Below are positions 20,073 through 33,665 of a DNA stretch of 64,000 bases, piece by piece; position 1 is the stretch's first letter, and each line of letters opens with the position of its first letter. The notes below the pieces were generated by a model. It was not told the DNA's origin. It worked only from the letters and a program-made list of their open reading frames with translations, and did no database searches. This DNA comes from Gnomoniopsis sp. IMI 355080. Lineage: Eukaryota > Ascomycota > Sordariomycetes > Diaporthales > Gnomoniaceae. A program made the translations under genes and the position numbers. The stretch is taken from contig JAPEVC010000054.1 in NCBI GenBank assembly GCA_027946555.1, positions 103,837 through 167,836 of the forward strand, written 5' to 3'.

Positions 20073-23000
20073 CGTCGTCCGGTACTTGTCCCCGCCTGCG
20101 TGTGTCCTGTGATATTATGAGCAGATCACACGTAGCCTCTGGAGCTCCTGGCATGGCTGCTTCGTTGGTGGAACTTGGACGTAACATCGACCGGAGTAGA
20201 GAGGGCCACGTTTCGTATAATTGGGGGCAGAAATTTAATCAAATATTTCCAGGTCGCTTAGTCGTGGGTGCCATGCGATTGCGGTGATCCGAATTGTTCA
20301 AAGCGTCTCGCACAAGAGGGTCGAAGTTGAATTCCACTGACGTACCTAGGTAGAAGACCAGCCGATTCGCTGGTGGAGTTAATCAGAATACCGCAAAGGC
20401 GAGGAAGCTTTGGTCGGAGTCGTCCAGAAAGTAGACTGCTGTGGCTTCTGAATTGGTCTCGGTTGAGATACAGCAAGACCCAGATAATGAACCAGCAACT
20501 CGAAGCAGCTTCGGCGGCAAGCTGCTACCGTGGTATTCGATGAGGCTTTTTTTCAATGGCCAGCGGTTGATGTCATTTTCAACGACGGCTTATATCCGAT
20601 AGCACGATAGGAGGGAGATGTGCAGCAATCGGATCCGCAGTTTCTTCTGTCTTGGAATATATCAAAACAAAAGACAAAGTATCAACAGTGTGAGATTCAT
20701 CTGCAAATCAAAACTTCGCTAGGAGGCTTCATGTACCTCACAAGTTCTTCTGTTGCTCAAGGGGTGTCTGAAAAGGAAGACCAGAGGAGTCGGAAGAGAA
20801 AATCCAATCCAGGCATCCTGCAACCTGCAGGCGAGCCGAGCGAGCAGGGCGGGTATGCACTGTCCTGCACGGGTGACAGGAAAGAGATAGTGGACCGCTG
20901 GGACTGCCAATCGGTACTGCTTCCTAGTTCCATGCAGTGGCGCATGCAGGTCAAAAAGAAAATTTCAATATATTATGTAGCAATTGAAGCCATTACGGCC
21001 TCCGTATCACCGCTTTCGCAAGCGTCCTGTTATGAGTGTGGGTGGGATGCATAGCTTAAGCCACTGTGTATCGTTGCTGGCGCATCTTCCAGCTTGGGTT
21101 CTAGTCTTCTAGCACATCGTCACAACGATGCGTATGATGCCGCACAACAGGTGCCCTATGGGAAATGAGCCTCGGTGATGTAGTGTGGCTAGTGTCTCGT
21201 TTGACGCCGGATCACGAGATTGGGGAAGCGAGAAGGCCAACATAGTCTGGGCGAGAGGCAGCAATGTAGTCACACGATACACGAGAGACCAGCGCACCCA
21301 TCCTTGCGGTCGGCGAACGAATTCTTGGGGTGCGTGCTGCTGAAGAGAATCACATTGCCGTTAGGCTGCCCGCAATGTTCGGAATGCCCTCTGGGGGTTT
21401 ATAGAAACGATGAACAACAAGTGCGGGCTTTTTCTGCGTAGAATACGATGCGAAATGTCTCGTCAATAAGAAGCCGGTTGAAAATCGGTCACAGCGTCAT
21501 ATTGGGTCGGAATCTGGCCATGCGACAAAACTCATCGTTCTTGCAGACACCACCCCGAGGTCATAAACGTTCTCATGTGTGACAGCCAAGGTGGAGTGCC
21601 TGTGAGGGATGCGACCATCATCAATGGACTCTGATGTCTCTACCCTCAGCAGTGGTTAAGATGGTGCGCCACTCAGGACAGACCGCCGCGCACATTCAGA
21701 TGTTCATTTTCACAACATCGTTCCCAAATGCATCTATAGATAAACTTCCAATAGGCCAAATTGGGTCCTCCTATGGCAATCGGGAAATGACGGTGCGGTC
21801 TCACTTCCCAAACTCAAAAACGTTCCTGACATGGACGTGCGCTGCGCATATTTTGTCGCCTGGGGTCCGAAGGCGAGGCCAGGCATTAGAACAGGCACCC
21901 TCTTACATGGCAACAGCACCGGGGTCGAGCTATTTGAGACCGATTTGAATAATATGCCCCAAGCCTCGGCAGCTCGCAACAGAAGGAAAGGAGCTAAGAG
22001 CTTGAGAGTGAGGGGAAGGAATAAGCATTTAGTAATCTGACCTGTCTCTCTACTGCAGGTTAGTTATTTTCCCAGTCAAGACTCTTGGTTTTCGTCAGAT
22101 CGACTGATTCAGCGGGGAGACACAGTTTCGCTTGCCGCGTGATCTTGCGTAGTATGTCAGTCCACGGTGGTTGCCGAGCGAATCGCTTCTGCGAAAAGAG
22201 CACTTTGTCAATGCACATATGCAGTGCGCCTTATCGTTTTACGTCCCGGCGGTCTCTAAGTTTGAAGAGCTGATAAACAGTTTTGAGTATGTCCAAGCCA
22301 ATTCACTCTCGTGTGGTCCTGGTCTGGCTGTGTGGTCTTGTCGGCCCGCGATCTTGGTGACGTTGACGCTGATATGCTCGTGATGCATTGAGTGTAATAG
22401 CGGAGGCCGTGTCAATATACCTAGGAATTTTCAGACTATGGATGGCGGCTGTTGATCCAGAACTATGCACGAGTGTGGGATGGATGATGCGGATGATGCC
22501 AGTGCTTACCTACAGCCTTCCTGCAGAGAATCACATGCGTGAGAAGCGCCCTTGCTGCAGCGAGCCAGACTCCTGGGACGACCGCGGATCGATTTTGGGC
22601 CAAAAGGAGTGCACAGGACACGGGAGTTAGCAAACTACTGTCAAAGGACTTCAGCCACACTCAATTTTAGGCACATCCAGTGGCTTCCTCCACATGGCCA
22701 TGGCCTTCTCCATATGTGAATGTCGGCAATAAAATATTGCCTAATACCTAGGTTTTCGACTTGGTTCATCTATCTCGCTGTGAACGGGACCGTGATGTCA
22801 AGCGGTTCAGGGGCAGTATTTACTGCCCAAATTCCGGACAGGCCGGAGGTTACGATGCAGCAGATCATCAGTAAGCTGCACTTACGAAGGTGGGAGGGAT
22901 GGCTATCATGCTACCTACCTGCCCTGCCTGCCTACCCAAGGTTTGTAAGATAGCAACGCTGACTGTGCGGTAAAGATCTTTTCCTTACCTCGGCAGCCGA

Positions 23001-24900
23001 TGCTTCACCCCTGCCTCACACTGTACCCAGCGCTGTGGAACCTCTAATCACCTTGCCGGGCTTATTTATTGCTTCTGCCTTTCAGCTTAACGAGCGAGGA
23101 TTGGATGGGAATGAGGGGCAGAAGCTGGCGGCCAGGCGGCCCAGCCAGCCAGTGTTACGGAGTCTGCAGAAAAACGGGGCAACTGAGTTAAAAAGCAACA
23201 ATTCATCTCCAAGAGCAAGGATGAGTTTTGGGGCCCGGCAAACTTGTGGCTTGAAGATGCCAAAGTGCAAAATCAATGCGTTGGGTGCGTTATCGTTCGT
23301 TTCACAGCCGAATTATCGATGGCCATCGTCTGTCTCTCACACGCTTGCACATGGCTCATAACCTACCCTACAGTTCGAGTGACATTTGGATTTGGCTTGG
23401 CTCTGACAGGGCCCTTGGTCCATAGCTATGGTTCATGGCAAATTTTTAAAATCCGCCGAGGGCTGGAGACGTGTTAACCGGCATGTATCGGAGCATGAGG
23501 TCATTCCACTCCCCCCTTTCGACCAGAAGGAATTTTCTGGAAACGGCACTAGAAAGCCGTCAGGGGAGATAACTGGGCAAGGGTAGGTAAGCACCCATGG
23601 TAGCCATGCCATACATGAGCGACAGCCGCACACAGTCGTGGTCAACTCGGGTGGGAATAAATGTGAGCAGGAATCCGGGAGCGTCGCTCTGCGCTGGGTG
23701 TACGAGGCTCAACCGGGCCGAAGACCAAGGTAGGGGGAGCCACTCCCTGCCCGTGGTGGTGGTGATGGGAGGGGTGGTGAGACTGACTGACTGACACATT
23801 GATGTTGCAAGTTGCCACGTACCCGAGCCTCTGGGTTATAGGGAGGTGTTGGGGTGGGAAGATGATCACTTGCCTGCCCAGCGATTGGCGAGGGGATGAG
23901 GCGGGTATCGCCGGTTGGTTGTTGGCAGAGGCGAGGCGATGCGTGGATTCCGGAAGTCTGTTGTGTGCAGATTGGGTTTGGACCGCATATCGGCTGATTG
24001 GTTGGCGGTGGAGTGGAGGGATATCGACAGGCATTCGTCGCAAAGCGTGAAGCCTCGCCAGATATCAGATCAACTGCTCTGCCACACTGAACCACTGCAA
24101 CAGGTGTAGTGCTGACGGTGTAATCTCGCACTAAGTGTTTGCATCTTTAGCCACCAGTGACCGCTATTCTGACAGCCTCAAAAGCAGCAGATGACGAGGG
24201 CCTTGGCCATGGGGTGAGCACGTGTAGATGGTACTTGTGGTTTCGTTGAGAAGAGAATTAGAAGTAAGGTGAGCAAAGGATAGGAAAGCAAAGGGAAATG
24301 GATGAGATGAGGTGAGATGGACCATTAGGAATTAGGGTCCGTGTGATGCAATTGCAGGGTCAAGACTGCCTGATGTGAAGGGATCCCTGTGGAAGTTGAC
24401 GAACCATGTGTACAACAAGGAAGATGCCTGCATCTCCACAGGCCAGGCGAGAGCACAGGGCCACCCAAGATAACATCGACCTCAGTCTCGACCTCAACCT
24501 CGACCCGCGTCTCGATCTCTGAGCTGCCCGTCGAGTCAAGCCATGCCCATTTCCACGTGCAATACATACCTGCCGCTGTGGAAACTGTTTGCTGCGCAGT
24601 ACTCTCCCTCCATGGTCTTGTCTCGTGGTCCTGACATTCGCTCGCGGGGACCCCCCCTCCCTCATTTGGGTGACTGATAATTTGCTGTCAGCTTTGGGTT
24701 GGAACTGGCCTGTCTTGCCAACCTGCCTGATCTGCAGCTACTTTACTTAACGGGAGGTATCGGATAATGGCTGACGTTTTATCCCGCCTGCTGCTCCATT
24801 CCTCACAGCCGAATCCGACCCACCTGCTACAGTGACATACCCTATCCCGCTGTACTTACAGCGCAGTTCACATATTACCTGTCAGCTCGACGGCCCCGAG
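20073..24900. other. Gene desert
   Basis: About 4.8 kb in which I see no gene. Open frames up to 144 aa (20620-21054) lack motifs. Contains TACCTAGG-type palindromes at 20342-20353, 22417-22426 and 22745-22753, and an imperfect TCGACCTCA minisatellite at about 24475-24520. Confidence 0.5.
24475..24520. repeat. Imperfect (TCGACCTCA)n minisatellite
   Basis: Four degenerate units of TCGACCTCA/TCTCGATC; short and imperfect. Confidence 0.6.
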
Positions 24901-27328
24901 GTCAAGCCGGAATCTGATGAGTCCTCTCGAGTCTTGCGATAGCCCGAAAAAAAAAAAAACATCTTGTTCCAGGCCCCCGCCTGGTCTTTATATTTTCCTC
25001 TCGCGCGCAACCTCGTCCACATCGCCAACCTCACCTCCAAAACAGACCGACTCGAAATCCGGACATTTGTGGGCCGCTTCCAACCTGGCCTCTCGCGTGC
25101 GCGTTCGCGTTCGCGCAATTACTTTGCTTGGATTCCAATCTGCGATCGGGAACTGGCACCGGCACTCGCCCTGTAATCGTCACTGCAGCTCGAGACTGCA
25201 GGATTAGCACCCAAGGCGCTGCAATCTTCTCAAAGACCGACAGCATAGATTCGTTCCTGTCGTGGACCCACGCAGGATTGAGCCTCGCGAGACTGTCTCA
25301 ATCACCTCGCTCACCTTGACGCCTTCGGCTTTAGCCGAGACTGCCACCATCTATTCCTTACACCAGTACTAGAGACCGGCTTCACCAGCCACTTGGTCAC
25401 CGTGCAATCCGTGCCTGCTCATTGCAACATCAAAGTTCGAACTCACGCCTCAGGGTGCTTGCCCAAGTCAGACGGACTGGTTGGTTGGAAGCGGTGGACT
25501 CGAGGACGCCCCGATTGAGGTCAGATCCCTCGGTTCGGTCTTTGCCTCCTTTTAACTGATCTCAGCATCACAGGCCTCAGCGTGGACCTCGACCAGACCG
25601 GCTTGGCTTGACCGCACCTCAGTACTTCAATTACCTATTCGAGAAGTTGGAAGCACAATTTGGGACTGGCTCATTTCTATGTTCGTACTCACCGGCCCAG
25701 TTGTGTCATCAATCGTACATACCCCTCTTGCTTTAAACTTGTTGCTGGGTCGTCAATACAGACCGGTGAAGGCAACCCCATGCAACGAATGACTCTGCCG
25801 CATGGCTTCCCACAGCTGCCCGGCCGACGTTGATGCTTCCACACCGAGCTTTACGTACTCCTCCCAAAGACAGCCACCTGGCTGCATTTAGTCTCTTATC
25901 TCAAACCAATGGGACCAATGGCTAATCTTGTGTTCATGATAGCTACACCCGTCCAGGTCGCTCTTCACCGGTCGAAGCTTCTTGACGGTGGAAGTTCCGT
26001 TCTTCATGCTGCGCGGCCCTGTCTTCCTGTAGCCCCACATCAGACGAGAGCACACTTGACAGGGGCTTTGTGAACGCATGCACGCGCGCCCTCTTATCCT
26101 TTGCACGGCTGGATTTTCGTGGATCACTTCTCTGCCATATGCAGACGTCCTGCAACACCAGGCCGACGACAGTGACACAAAGACGAGGTTTCTGTTGTAG
26201 CGGACCGCTTTGCTGACAAGTCGGCCAACTCAGACCATCCGGGCTCGCAGAACCACAAGTGCACGTGCTGGCAGAAAAAGCATTTTTGCCGCGGTACAGA
26301 CTCGTTCTATTTGGCGCACTCGAAGGTCTGTACCATTCGGGCTGTCGCTGCCGGTGTTGAGGTTCACAGGTGGACACGCTCACCGTGCTTGCCCCACGGA
26401 CTCGGTCAAGGACAATATTGCCTCCGAGAGTGCCTCTGTACACTTCAGTAGTGGACCTGGGAATCTCTTTGTACTTTCCCTGTACCTCGCTTTTCTGCAG
26501 CAAAGCCCCTCCTGTTCTCTGCAACCCAAAGCCGATACGCTTACCCCCCTCCTTTCTTATTAGCAGCCCTCTTCACTTTGCATCGTCAGAGCCTGGCTTC
26601 CTCCACCTGATAGCCGCTTCCCCAGTCGAAAGCCAACGCTAGATTTACCGGTCGCTGCACATTGGCCCACTGTTTTAGTACGGCGTTTTGGTCCGAGGCT
26701 AGTATTCTGGGAGAAAAGACGGTCACGCTAACCCCTGGTTGCGCTCCAGAGCCCGACGAGGCGTTCACGCGTGCGCCGGTCTTTGCGCTGTCCTCGGTCA
26801 GGGTGCTCACGATATACCGCTGTTGGGCTTACAGGTACTGGTTTTGCGGCGTCGGCTCGTGTCGTGGCGACTACTGAGCATTTTCGCTTGGTCATCTCCA
26901 GGGTCTTGAGTTATCCACCTCATGCGGTCGGTACTTCTGATCCAAGTACTGTGTCTGGACGCTGTCCAACACACCATCCCCGTGCAATCATGGTAAGATC
27001 TTTCCACACCCTGCCCCATGGTGAATGGCGAACTACATGGGTATATCATCGATCCGTCTCATCCTCGTCAACTTCATCATCTTCAATGTCCTCATCAACA
27101 GTGGTCCATCTTTCTTGCTACAGTGTTAGCGCAAACCCCTTCTGTCTTCGCTGTGGTCTCTAGGCAAAGTTGGTCTCAGCACTTTCCGATTGACTTCGCG
27201 ACATATTCCTCAGCCCTGCATCTCGTCCTTGACTCCATCGTCTGGAACTTGTCTGTTCATGCGCCTAATTCCTCGTTATCTAGACTGCACAACTCTCGAA
27301 ACGTCGGCCTTGCGCCTTTGACGACGGC
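24901..27328 (+). promoter_or_regulatory. Long pyrimidine-rich leader/promoter of the Zn2Cys6 gene
   Basis: About 2.4 kb of C/T-rich plus-strand sequence, free of a long frame, leading into the regulator. Includes an A12 run at 24948-24959. Two potential start codons abut splice donors: ATG|GTAAGA at 26990 and ATGG|GTATAT at 27037. The second, spliced to the acceptor ending at 27407, would give a reading-frame-consistent start MGFATDQLG. Transcription extent is unknown. Confidence 0.35.
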
Positions 27329-30234
27329 TTGCCAGAGCCAGGATTGGAACGAGCAATATTGACCTCTACTGATCCAACGTCATTCACGTTCTTCACATCA
27401 TCAACAGGGTTCGCTACGGACCAACTAGGGTCGTACGCCACGCCCTTTTCCTTTCAGGGTATCTCGCCCCACCAAGACGCGTTTGACTTAAACAACCAAT
27501 ACCAGCACCACCAACCGTACTACCACGACCAATCTCAGCACTATACCCAACATATCCACTACCCACCGACAGTATATCAAGAGCAAAACTACAACGAAAC
27601 GTACAACAAATCCAGAAAGAGGCAAAAACCTGGTCCTAATATGGATTGTCTTCCCTTCCCAAAATCAGCTTCAACCTCAAATGGCCAGGAGAAGTCACCT
27701 GGGCCAGACTATCTCTATGATGAAGGGTGCAATGGGACTACCTTCTTCCAAACGATCGGCAATTCGATTGGAAACGTGATTGGTAGTGTTTGTGCACCAT
27801 CTTCAAGCTATGGTCCATCCGCTGGTAAGCCTTTCTCACCTTGCCTGAAATGCATTCCACTAACCACGATACTTGAAGCCTATCAAGCGATTTCGCCAAT
27901 ATACGAGCAATCCATCTCTCACGCATTTCCAGCAGCCTTGCAGTCACCGTCTGGCATGCCGCAACATCTGAATGTGTCTGCTTACAACCCTGAAATGTCC
28001 GCACCGCCCAGTCTTGTAGATTCTGCCAATCTGCCAGCATTCACAGAGCAGCACCCTATTCTTCAGCCCTCGCCACACACAAACATGCGTTACCAGGCTC
28101 TGGATTTGGTTTCCAAACTAGAAACGAGTCCTCATTTGATGAAGCTAGAGAAGCCAGCAGAAGGCGAGAACTTCCAGCACCACGACCTTCACAATAGTCC
28201 GACGTACATGTCTTCTGCAAGCTCCAGTCAGAATGCCCCAGGAATGGTACAGCCCAACCCGGGCTTTCACCCCCGGAATAGCGTGGCGAGATACCAAGCG
28301 CCATATCCTCCTTCCCACGGCTTCATATCTGCGGAAACGGCCCAACAACAATGCTTTGACTATTTCCTACCACCCCAGGCAGATGAGTCGGACACGATGA
28401 CGCCTGACCAGAAGAAGCCTGCTGCGACAAGACGTGGCCCATTCAAAGACGCACAACTGCGCGAAAGAACGGCCAAAACAAGGATCATGGGCAGCTGTAT
28501 TCGCTGTCGCATGCAGCGTATCAGGGTACGTCATAATAGCAAGCTTCAGCTAATGAAGAGAAGGCTAATTGTTCACCCTAGTGCGAGATTGATGAAGAAT
28601 CGCCCGAAGACGTTACTGCACCATGTGAATGCTGCAAGAAGATCAGTGCTAACACGAAAATTCATCGAATGCCTTGTCGTCGCTGGAAATTGGTCGAGGT
28701 GCGGCTTTCCAAACCAGGCAATGTTGAGGGATATGACTGGACGCACCGCTGGAAAGATAGTACGGCGATGCCTGAGATCACTCAATGGGAGGACTCCGAA
28801 ACCAGATCCATATTTTTATGTGACGGGTTCGTCAGCCCTGGTGTTAGTGTGAAGGTCCGCAGGTTCAAAGCAATCAAAGGCGACAAACTGGAGAGAGTCT
28901 GGTATGAAGGCGCGCAACGCCGTGAGGTCAAAATCGGTCCTTGGGCCCTGGTCGACGTGGCGACAGCGAAAACAACGTACGACAAGTACCTGACTAGTGC
29001 ACAGCCTCATATTTTCAAGAAGTTGCTCGGATCTGAAGAGAAGCTTCTTTGGAGGACATATGAGTGTGCCAGATCAAGAAGAGACCATTGGGCAACCAGT
29101 ATGAAGGAGCGAAATCTGCTCACCAAGACTTTGGACCTTTGGGTAGCTATTCGTTTGACGACGACACCCTTTGAAATCAAAGGAGAGGAGACTCTGGGTA
29201 TCAGGCCGGCCGACGGCAAGATTCTGCTGCCTCCAGTCATGGGTAAGTCTTTCTCATTGCCTTCATCCATCCTGAGGAACTAACGAGATATTGACACGTT
29301 AAACCGCGTAGGCAAGCAGCTAGACAAGCTGCTTCTCGACCATACATTGACAAAACTTCGAAGGGAGGCGTTGGATGCCCTGCAGAAGATGACGCAGGCT
29401 AAGAATCAGAACACCTGGTTGACGACCTACTTGGTCTCGTTCATACTGCTGCACAATGTTGCCCTCATCACGAAACACGATAGTGATTATGCTAGAAAAC
29501 ATCGAATGACCGCGAACAATGACAAGGTAATTTTTGCCTCAAAAAAAACCCTTCTTTGATGTTCCGATCACTGATGTTGACCTGACGTATAGAGCAAGAT
29601 GCTGATTTGGGCAAGACCTGAGGTTGTCCAGCAATATCATCTCGGTAAGGACCACTTGAGGCGCTATTCCTGCTACTCACAGAGTGCCATAACCGTAGCT
29701 AGTTTTCTAAACTGACAATTTAATCAGGAGCGAATATCCTCCTGGCCTACTTCCACTACTGCAACCGGGGTACCTACCCGTTCTCTCACGGGTGCAAGGA
29801 CTCAGATCTCCAAGATCTTGCCGGACTAGACAAAGAAACAATCAGCTTTGTCAAATGGACTAGGGATCAGGCGGAGTCGCACAGTCAGTTCTCAAGATTC
29901 CTTAATACGAGACAGATTTTGGAGTTGTGACGATGGGGCATCATACTGACCACAGCAAATAATATAGAAGCCGAGTGGCAGTGTCTTAGGGAGAGAGGCT
30001 TTGCTTCTGACTCGTCCGACGAAGGTGTCGCGGAGAAGAACGCAGAAGCCTACAGCAACCCATACTTTTTTGTCAGCCAACTTTACGGTCAGTAGCCTGT
30101 TCAACCTCCTCTGCAGGACCAGCGCTAACGAAATGCCAGAGGTCAATTGGACACCACGCGATACCCACGTTGACAAAAGCTCCTGCCGGAAAATTGGCCC
30201 CGCTCAGAACGACGGCCGTTTCTCAACCAGATGA
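27329..30234 (+). CDS. Zn(2)-C6 fungal-type DNA-binding protein, eight exons
   Basis: Exons: 27329-27824, 27879-28525, 28582-29242, 29312-29526, 29593-29644, 29728-29884, 29968-30087, 30140-30234. All donors are GT and acceptors AG, and each join keeps the frame. The N-terminal third is low complexity, rich in Gln/His/Tyr/Ser (NNQYQHHQPYYHDQ). The binuclear zinc cluster spans exon 2-3: GSCIRCRMQRIR-CEIDEE, with Cys-x2-Cys-x6-Cys-x13-Cys-x2-Cys-x13-Cys (last in HRMPCRRW). A conserved C-terminal region follows (MLIWARPEVVQQYHLG, ANILLAYFHYCNRG, YFFVSQLYEVNWTPRDT). This set is typical of a large orphan family of fungal Zn-cluster proteins lacking the fungal-specific transcription-factor middle domain. 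Probable nuclear regulator; targets unknown. The 5' end is uncertain: 27329 is the first ATG in the open frame, but an acceptor at 27407 (branch CTGAT at about 27369) may mean translation starts in an upstream exon. Confidence 0.75.
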
Positions 30235-31058
30235 GAATGTCTCCGATGGTGCATCAGCTGAGGATTCATGGCACCTTAGGTCACCGCATGGCTTCGCGTT
30301 GCGATTTCGTGACTGGATACCAAACGGGGCACAAAAGCAACATCCATGTGGGTCACGCGAGTCGTTTGCGAAGACTGAAGCGTCGACAAGTCTGCAATAT
30401 GCAGCTAGTATTTCTTCTGCCGCCGTGGTGTTGTCCTTCGGGGTGGTTCCCTAGGTCCCTCATTTCCCGGGGTACTTGCGCTGGGATCGATCCATGTTCG
30501 ACATGTCATCCTCACGCATTCGTACCGCCCCCCCCCCGTGTTGAAATGCATCAGCAGTTTCGGCGCGCGGCATCCCCACATCTTTTTCCTGGTGTACTGA
30601 TCCCTGATGAAGCCATGTGGAGGTCGGGGATTGTTTTGATGTGGAACCTGTTACCGCTATTTTTGTTTTCATCTCTCGGGTCTTCCTATGTTTTTCTTTT
30701 CTTTTTCTCCTCGGGGCCTGATCTCGGATTCAACATGTGGACTCAGAAATCTTGCGTTCTCTTCAAGTGAGAAGTTTGGTGCGCGTCCTGGGCGGTTGTT
30801 GGTCGTGTTGGTCAGGCGGTAGCGTTGGTCACCAGGTGGACCCGATTAGCGTATCTGGCGGCTCTTGTGTTATATTGCTTTTTCTCGTTCTCCTTCGTTA
30901 TGGCATTTTGAGGGCAAAAGTCCGATGGGTTCCTGTATGGTGGCAGTGCTGAAATGTCAGATGGAGGTTCTCTGCAGGGAGGAAATCTTTCTTTGGCTGG
31001 ATGGTTTTGATACGGGAAAAATTTTCCATTCGAGGAAATCATTACAAGCAATACCTTA

Positions 31059-31124
31059 ATGATGGGATTATGATGGGATATCACAAATTTCCCATGCTTA
31101 CAACATCTGCATGATGGGATTATG
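31059..31124. repeat. 14-bp direct repeat
   Basis: ATGATGGGATTATG occurs at 31059-31072 and again at 31111-31124. Nothing further recognised around it. Confidence 0.7.
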
Positions 31125-33576
31125 GTGGAAATCTTGAGAGAATCCAATGCGGGCAGCATGGGTGATGGGTCTGCATGACGAGACAATGATGAAAAGTTGG
31201 AGCAATACACATAAAGAATGGGGTAATTGTCCCCTATGTACACTGCAAGGTCGGAATATTACTAGTGTCTTCTCGGTCTAGTCTTGCTGCAAGCCCTTGA
31301 GTTTTTGGTTGCTTTCTTGTCTTGGACGAACTCTTTGACAGGCAGGGGGACTGATGACAAGATCAAGCTCCTTTTTGACAGACAGGGTACTCAAATTGGA
31401 GACTTCGAGGGATCGAATTGCTTCTTGGTAAAGATACTTTGTGTGATCTTTGCTTCTCTGGAGACTTAGAAGGGCAGACGACTAGGTACCTAGTCCAGGC
31501 AATTTACTAACCGAGCTGAGTAGGTACAACCATAGTAGAAGAAAATAAGTCCACGTCCACTAATAAAAACCAATCGCATTCATTGGTGTGGGTAATATAT
31601 TCAGACTCTCTAGAGGGCCTTGCACTTTCAAAAATTATGACTGAATTGCTTAGTACCCTCGACTCTTGATTACTTGCTATGGAAACACGGCTATGACAAT
31701 GCAATTGGCAGGCTGGCAAGACAGGGTTTGGTCCGATTGAATAGCACTACATAGTACAAATTCAACCCCAGACTTTCACCTAAACGGTTGGTGTGGGAAA
31801 AGAGCGTCTTGAGGCTCACTCAGATTCCTTGCGATGTCTGACCATCTGGATGGACAAATCTCTGGGGTGGCGTGTGTGGCTGAGTAAGGCAAAATCCATA
31901 CAGGGGATGGCTCTCAACCGTTGAAGTCAAAACACCAGTTGAGCCTCATCTCCTCTGCCCTGGGATCGGATTGACGTGCATCTGGCAGCGAGACTATCTG
32001 CCTTGAGAAATGAGCAGTCAGAAATGACAAGTTTTAGTGGGCAGCAGATGTGGGGGAATTACAGGTTTGTGTTCTGTAAGATCAAGAAGTCAAGAGGCTC
32101 TTCATTCACCATCCCCCCCCCTGGGAGGGGAAAGAGAAACTAGTTTGCTGCCGTAGCACTTGCCTGGATGCAATAAGATTGGGCGCAATTATATCACACA
32201 TGGGCATGACAAATGTATTCTATTGGGGTAGCTTGAATATCGTGTCTGAATTGGTATCTCTTATTTACTACTCTATTAACATGACTGATATAACAGATAG
32301 CCCTTGGAGTCTCCTTTCCTAGGTAGGCAGCTAGTATCAAATTGGATGTCGAGGGCTCGGAGCAGAGGTACCAACGCGAGATCGTAGGACCAGACGGCCG
32401 ATCTCTAGGAACTGTCTCGATCGATAGAATAGTGGATTACGTGCCAGGTAATTGTGTGGATACAGTTTCAGATGTCGTCCACATGTGGCCCAACAACTAC
32501 CTTCTTGCCATTACTTATCGACATTTTGACAGCAGCTTGGCGGGTAGGTTGGTTCAGAAGCAAAACCATCTGGCAGTCTGACAGCAGTGGGGCCTGCCGT
32601 GTGGGTACTCGGGCTGCCAATGCGCGCCGCTGCCGGCTTGGAAAAATAAAAACCGACTGGAGTACCCCCGCGATTTACGTCTAGCAGCAAAAACACTCCT
32701 CATTTCGGTGAAGCGGTCAAGGTCACAAAAGCGAGATGAAACCCTCGAGTACTTTGGTTATTCTGTAAATGCTGACTCGTCTACTATGGACTGTATTTCT
32801 TTCCGTCAAGTCACAATGACGTCCCTTGCTCAAAGACAAATTGTGGGTGTCGTGTCGTGGCTTTGCGATGCCGGATCCCTTCATCTTTCGAAATCTCCCC
32901 TTTTTTTTTGTGGAAATGCACAACCGTATCTTCGCAGCAGCTCTGCCCCGGACCTCTACGCCTTCGGTCATTGGCTCCGTCGCTTTCTTTTGCTCATCGT
33001 AGCATCTATTATAGTTCTCGTCGTTACAGTATCGGAGGAACCGTACATGCCCCTCCCGGGTGCCAGCACAGACCGGTCGACGCGATCTTCGTCTTCGGCT
33101 GCCAGGTAGCCTGGCCAGGCAGTTCACCGGTACAGGGCTGTCACGCATCGCGGCATGGCTTGCAATCTTGCCATGCTGGAAGAATACGGGAGGGGGAACA
33201 ACATAAAAAAAAATGCAAAAGCGAGTCTTTTTGTCAGAGTAGACCTAGGTACGTTGACCCCATCAGAAAGACGGTCTGCGGGACACACAAGCATGGGCGG
33301 ATCTCGCCGTCATTCCCGAGATCGAGGACCCCGTCCGACATATCACGTCACACAAATTTAGAGAGCTTCGACGCGGGAGGACAGGAAGTGTCGTCGCGCG
33401 CTGGCGACCACACAAAAAACTCTGCATCGTGACATGGTCGTCCTTTGCAAAAGTTGTCATGTCACCAGCCGCACTGTCCATGCCACAATAGGAGAGTTCC
33501 GGTGTCTGTAATGGGAGCCGTTGTGCATAGTCGAAGTCCTATGCACGATGCCGCTCGTATGAAAGCCGCAGTGCCC

Positions 33577-33665
33577 CTCTCTCTCTCTGTGTGTGTGTGT
33601 GTGTGTGCGCGCGTGTCTCTGATTTTTTCTTTGAAATATCAGACAGTTGACAACCCCCCCCCCCC
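33577..33665. repeat. Compound low-complexity tract (CT)n(GT)n ... C12
   Basis: CT repeat running into GT repeat (33577-33606), then 47 bases of T-rich sequence and a C12 run (33654-33665). Confidence 0.85.

Noticed and set aside
21109..21297. Frame resembling a secreted peptide
   Set aside because: It opens at GTG, not ATG; the internal ATG leaves no signal peptide of usable length.
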